Shown one piece after another: positions 60,381-64,000 of a stretch of DNA of 64,000 nt. The notes below the pieces were generated by a model. The model searched no databases. It was not told where the DNA came from and was given only the letters and a program-made list of their open reading frames with translations. A program made the position numbers and the translations under genes. The stretch is from the NCBI RefSeq assembly GCF_023715145.1, contig NZ_JAMBNP010000001.1, positions 248,001 to 312,000 on the forward strand, in the 5' to 3' direction. Source of the DNA: Paenibacillus glycanilyticus. GTDB taxonomy: Bacteria > Bacillota > Bacilli > Paenibacillales > Paenibacillaceae. Position 1 is the stretch's first letter. Each line of letters starts with the position of its first letter.

Positions 60381-61673
60381 TTACGCTTGCTTAGCAACAT
60401 TATCCAATCTAAACAAAGCCGCGCCATGAGGTGCAATTACGGATGATAAGGAAGCGGTCATAGTACCCATGCTTTCCCCGCTCCACAGGTTTTTCACGCT
60501 TGACTCCCCCTCGATGCCCATATCGCTGAAGGATACGGATACGTCCGCGGCTTCTTCGCCGGTATTAAACAGCCCAACGTAACGTTCGCCGCTGCTTCCT
60601 TCCGCCATCCAGACCACATGATCACCGATGCGGGATACCTGCCGTGCGCCGCAGCTAGTGCGGTGCATATGCAGAACATCCCCATTCGTTAGGAGAGACA
60701 ACGTCCACTCGTCATTATCGCGCATCTCGCCGCCCATCATGAGCGGAGAACGGAAGATGGTCCACAGCGTCATCATCGTCAGCTGCTCGTCGCGGGTGAA
60801 CCTTGTCATTCTGTCCGGATGCGAGCATCGTACGCCGATACGGCCAAGCGGAAGCATGTCGCAATCCGGCCAGTTCCCCCGCTTAGGGCGTCCCTCCCAA
60901 GTTTTGCAGCGGTCGAACATATCAAGCAGAAGCGGCCAGCGGTCCCAGAAATCATCGGTCATCCGCCACAGATTCGCGTTATTCTCCAAGAAGTCGGCAT
61001 GCTTGACCGGTGCCGGCCCAGGCGAAAGGCTGAGGACAATGGGACGTCCCACATGATCAATCGCTTTGCGGATCAGCTCGATCTCGCCGAGATGCGCACC
61101 GCCATGAAGCCAGGAGTCGGCAATATCGTCAACCTTGATATAGTCAACGCCCCATTCCGCGTACAGCTCAAAGAGAGAATTATAGTATTCCTGGGCGCCT
61201 TCCTTGGAAGCGTCTACCCCATACATATCGGTATTCCAGCCGCAGAAGGAGCAGGTATGGGCGATGTCTCGCGCGGTAACCGATGTCCCCTTAATCGGCG
61301 TGTTATCATGAACAGCCTGGCGAGGAATCCCCCGCATAATGTGAATTCCGAACTTTAATCCAAGACTATGCACATAGTCAGCCAGCGGCTTGAAGCCTTT
61401 TCCGTTCTCAGAGGAAGGGAACCGGTTCGCGGCAGGAATTAGACGCGAGTAGCGATCCATCTCCAGTCTGACGAACGGACGGTACAAGTCCGATACCGCT
61501 CCCGGTTCATACCATTGTATATCAACCACAACATATTCCCATCCAAATGCTTTCAGATGCTCGGCCATATATTCCGCGTTTCCGCGAACTTCGTCTTCTC
61601 TTACGGTTGCACCGTAACAATCCCAGCTGTTCCACCCGAGCGGTGGCGTGGGGGCAAATTCAAGATGCTGCAT
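60381..61673 (-). CDS. GH27-family alpha-galactosidase-like hydrolase
   Basis: A 430-residue protein without signal peptide. The N-terminus PTPPLGWNSWDCYG is the GH27 hallmark. The nucleophile Asp182 lies in GVDYIKVDDIADSW, and the acid/base Asp (240 or 241) in LWRMTDDFWDRW. A C-terminal beta domain (about 340-430) ends in VIAPHGAALFRL. Enzymes of this group remove alpha-D-galactose, or sometimes beta-L-arabinopyranose or alpha-GalNAc, from oligosaccharides; being cytosolic it acts on imported substrates. GGGAGGG precedes ATG. Downstream of an AraC gene with which it may be co-regulated. Confidence 0.85.
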   Translation of the reverse strand: MQHLEFAPTPPLGWNSWDCYGATVREDEVRGNAEYMAEHLKAFGWEYVVVDIQWYEPGAVSDLYRPFVRLEMDRYSRLIPAANRFPSSENGKGFKPLADYVHSLGLKFGIHIMRGIPRQAVHDNTPIKGTSVTARDIAHTCSFCGWNTDMYGVDASKEGAQEYYNSLFELYAEWGVDYIKVDDIADSWLHGGAHLGEIELIRKAIDHVGRPIVLSLSPGPAPVKHADFLENNANLWRMTDDFWDRWPLLLDMFDRCKTWEGRPKRGNWPDCDMLPLGRIGVRCSHPDRMTRFTRDEQLTMMTLWTIFRSPLMMGGEMRDNDEWTLSLLTNGDVLHMHRTSCGARQVSRIGDHVVWMAEGSSGERYVGLFNTGEEAADVSVSFSDMGIEGESSVKNLWSGESMGTMTASLSSVIAPHGAALFRLDNVAKQA

Positions 61674-61811
61674 GAGTAACCCTCCCGTAGTTCATGAATG
61701 GATAGGAATGAATTGCTGCTATATCCCTATATTAATTCCAATCGGAAGCAGTGATCTACAGTAATCTAATTTCAATCATAGTAAAATATTGCGGTCTACC
61801 CTCATGCCCGT

Positions 61812-62702
61812 CTAATCAAAATATACGCGGTTATAGATAAGCTGGCCTTCGCCCAAACGGAAATTCCCCGGCGTCTCTCCCGTAATTTTGCGGAACCATT
61901 TAATAAAATAACTGCCGCCGGAATAACCAACCTGCTCCGCGATTCTCTCGATACTCCAGTCGGTTTGCTTAAGCAGCCGCATCGCTTCCTTAATCCGGGC
62001 TTGATTTAAATAATCGTTGGGCGACATCCCCACCGTGCTCGTAAAGGTACGAAGCAAATGATATTTGGATACGCTTAGCTGATCGGCCAGCTGGTCAAGG
62101 CTGATCATATTCTCAAAGTGGGCATCGATATGCGCAACCGCCTCTTTCACCTTAAACGGCCATTCGCGGGCATCCTCCCGGGGAGCCAACGCAAACCTGC
62201 ATAGCTCCGAGATGAATTGATACACGTAAGAGGATGCCGTATAAGGCTCCTTGATTCGACCGGCGTACGCTTCCTCGTACATGCTCTGCAGCAGTCGTAT
62301 CGGACGGCTTCCTACCGGCAACAAAGGGGTTTCTCCCAGCTGCTTCTTCACTTCCTCCCAATTCGGAAGAATAAGAGACGGACGTATTAAGACGAATATA
62401 AAGGACCAATGATTTCCGTCAGCCGGAAAATAATAGCGGTGATCGCCGGGAATCTCCGTCATAAAAGCTTGTCCCGCCTGAATTCGGAAGGTCTCGTCAC
62501 CTCTCTCAAATATCCCTTCTCCGTCCAGTGTATATTGAAATAACAGCAAAGGTCCGTCACCCCGGGTTAATCCGTCCCAGCGGTATTGCTGGTCTCTGAT
62601 GATATCCGTGCCAATAGCAAACAAGTTGCACAAGGACAGATGCTCCGGCGTTGTAAAACGGAATCCAAACGTGCCAACGTTTGGATTGTGACCTGCGTTC
62701 AT
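61812..62702 (-). CDS. AraC-family transcriptional regulator
   Basis: A 296-residue regulator. The sensor half contains GEGIFERGDETFRIQAGQAF and MTEIPGDHRYYFP, a cupin-type arabinose-binding-like domain. The DNA-binding half has SLDQLADQLSVSKYHLLRTF and IERIAEQVGYSGGSYFIKWF, then RKITGETPGNFR. Overlaps the LuxR-type gene upstream by four bases (ATGA, with AAAGG as ribosome site). Together with the downstream GH27 gene it may form a sugar-responsive unit; the 138-base gap before GH27 probably holds that gene's promoter. Confidence 0.87.
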   Translation of the reverse strand: MNAGHNPNVGTFGFRFTTPEHLSLCNLFAIGTDIIRDQQYRWDGLTRGDGPLLLFQYTLDGEGIFERGDETFRIQAGQAFMTEIPGDHRYYFPADGNHWSFIFVLIRPSLILPNWEEVKKQLGETPLLPVGSRPIRLLQSMYEEAYAGRIKEPYTASSYVYQFISELCRFALAPREDAREWPFKVKEAVAHIDAHFENMISLDQLADQLSVSKYHLLRTFTSTVGMSPNDYLNQARIKEAMRLLKQTDWSIERIAEQVGYSGGSYFIKWFRKITGETPGNFRLGEGQLIYNRVYFD

Positions 62703-64000
62703 ATCCTTTCCCCGCTTCCGATCCGGCCGCTATTCCTCCAGCCGTTTAACTGACGAGCCGCGGCAAGTGCCTGCGTCCGGGATGAAACGCCAAGCTTGGC
62801 GTAAATCCGGGATAAATACACTTTTACCGTGCCTTCCGTTAAGGCCAGCTTGGCCGCAATTTGTTTGTTTGGCGCGCCTTGATCAAGTAATTGCAAGATA
62901 TAGCTTTCCTGTTCCGTTAACGGTTCAACCAACGATGCAGCCGGAAGTAACGGGGGTTCCTGTTCAGGGAAGCATTCCAGCAGCTTAGCCACATAAGAAA
63001 GAGACACATCCTCCATAGCATCCGTTCCAGCCTCTCTCTGACGCTTTTCCATATAGGCGTGCAGAAGCTTCTTCATCTGGGATCCCTCGTCTACAAAGCT
63101 TCGTATATAGCCGTTTGCTTCGCCGACAAGCAGCGCAGCATGTACAAGCTGCAGTGCAGCGCTGCGGTTGCCGCGCTGGTATTCCGCCAAGGCTTGAACA
63201 ACGTCAATTTCCGTAAGCACGAGGAAACAATGCTCCTGCTCGACAGCCGACTTAATAAGTTCAAGCTGCCTTATCGCTTCGGCCGTTTTACCTTGAGCGG
63301 TTAGGATGCGGGCATACACCGTATATTCGGACCAGCGGCTCGAAGCCGGCTGAATCCGGTCGGACAGATGCAGCTTGGAGATTTCGGCTTTGGCTTCAGC
63401 CAGATTGTTCTCTTTCAAGTACAGATGGGCAAGGCTTGCGCGCAATGGATACAGCCAGTGGTATTCGCCCAAGCGTTCCGCCATCCTTACCGCTTCTTCA
63501 ATCGCGTCATGCGCTTTCTGGAATTGGCCTGCTGCGGCATGAAGACGAGCGAGAGTAATGCGGCTTGGCACAAATAAACCGGCTGTCTGCCTTGCCCGGT
63601 CGGATTGCTCGATTTTGCGTACCAATAGAAGACTGTCGCTTTGCCTGTTCCATTCGTAATAGCCTTCGCACATCGCTTGAACGACGTACAGATTGATGAG
63701 CGACTGTCCCCAGCCGTGCTGCTCCAGCACGGCTGTGAAGCGCTGTCCGATTCGTTCGGTATCGGCAGACAAGGTACCTTTTAATCCAAAAGCGGTCCTT
63801 CTGACCAGCGGTTCAATCCGATTGTAATTGAAGCTGTAGAAGACGGGATCCTCCGGCAGCACGCCGTGAAGCCGGTAACCAACAAACGAATCCCACTGCA
63901 CGTAACGTCCGGTGTAGAAAAGCAGGTTCGATTGGAGGAACAGCATCCCGCCTTGCAGCGGCTCCAGCTCCGAAGCGTACTCCGGCTGCTCGTACTTTCG
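62699..64000 (-). CDS. MalT/LuxR-type transcriptional regulator, C-terminal part
   Basis: The frame is open to the right edge, so the 5' part is missing; 433 residues are visible. The region up to about residue 350 is made of TPR-like helical repeats (LARLHAAAGQFQKAHDAIEE, SLAHLYLKENNLAEAKAEIS, LAEYQRGNRSAALQLVHAAL), as in MalT/LAL proteins. The C-terminus is a LuxR helix-turn-helix: LTEQESYILQLLDQGAPNKQ and IAAKLALTEGTVKVYLSRIY, then AKLGVSSRTQALAAA. The ATP-binding STAND module expected upstream is outside the window. Coupled to the AraC gene by ATGA overlap. Confidence 0.86.
   Translation of the reverse strand, partial: RKYEQPEYASELEPLQGGMLFLQSNLLFYTGRYVQWDSFVGYRLHGVLPEDPVFYSFNYNRIEPLVRRTAFGLKGTLSADTERIGQRFTAVLEQHGWGQSLINLYVVQAMCEGYYEWNRQSDSLLLVRKIEQSDRARQTAGLFVPSRITLARLHAAAGQFQKAHDAIEEAVRMAERLGEYHWLYPLRASLAHLYLKENNLAEAKAEISKLHLSDRIQPASSRWSEYTVYARILTAQGKTAEAIRQLELIKSAVEQEHCFLVLTEIDVVQALAEYQRGNRSAALQLVHAALLVGEANGYIRSFVDEGSQMKKLLHAYMEKRQREAGTDAMEDVSLSYVAKLLECFPEQEPPLLPAASLVEPLTEQESYILQLLDQGAPNKQIAAKLALTEGTVKVYLSRIYAKLGVSSRTQALAAARQLNGWRNSGRIGSGERI

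Overview
The window reads as chromosome from an endospore-forming member of the Bacillota, most likely Paenibacillus or a close relative. The evidence is the tmcAL-ylbL-ylbJ-coaD-rsmD neighbourhood typical of Bacilli, a gerK-type germinant receptor operon, a collagen-like spore-surface type protein, strong GGAGG ribosome sites, frequent TTG/GTG starts, and a carbohydrate-heavy gene set with YesM/YesN-type regulators and S-layer-anchored hydrolases. No rRNA, tRNA, CRISPR array, insertion sequence or prophage was seen.

Layout. 1-4.1 kb: housekeeping and sporulation genes (tmcAL 3' end, ylbL, ylbJ, coaD, rsmD). 4.2-4.5 kb: intergenic region with a candidate small RNA. 4.5-8.0 kb: AT-rich three-gene spore germination operon. 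8.1-10.0 kb: small cell-envelope genes. 10.1-14.1 kb: TPP-riboswitch operon for uptake of a thiamine precursor (thiY, MTH1187-type protein, thiX, thiZ), ending in a TatD-type hydrolase. 14.2-30.9 kb: a large glycan island with seven glycosyltransferases, a methyltransferase, genes for GDP-mannose, GDP-4-keto-6-deoxymannose, GDP-D-rhamnose and apparently GDP-(N-acyl)perosamine, and a GXT-repeat collagen-like protein; an iron-siderophore binding protein with a Fur box is embedded in it. 31-33.4 kb: yerD-like glutamate synthase family protein and an acetyltransferase. 33.5-51.5 kb: pectin/rhamnogalacturonan-type catabolism (kduI, DeoR regulator, kduD; sugar ABC transporter; YesN/YesM-like two-component system; rhaEW, rhaA, rhaB; oxidoreductase, epimerase, AraC; SGNH esterase). 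51.5-64 kb: DUF4184 protein, an argC remnant, a GH30/S-layer protein split by a frame change, a dead ADP-ribosylglycohydrolase-like gene, small genes, a GH27 alpha-galactosidase, and AraC and MalT/LuxR regulators, the last running off the window.

The part most likely to be an undescribed system is the glycan island. Three sites in it match a sigma-K (late mother cell) promoter pattern: in front of the collagen-like gene and in front of two divergent glycosyltransferase operons. Four of the seven glycosyltransferases carry strongly polycationic N-terminal tails of 30-54 residues that are not part of their catalytic folds. I infer a mother-cell system that decorates the spore surface, perhaps the threonines of the collagen-like protein, with 6-deoxy- and amino-6-deoxy-hexoses, with the basic tails holding the enzymes on the spore. 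This is inference from sequence patterns and context only.
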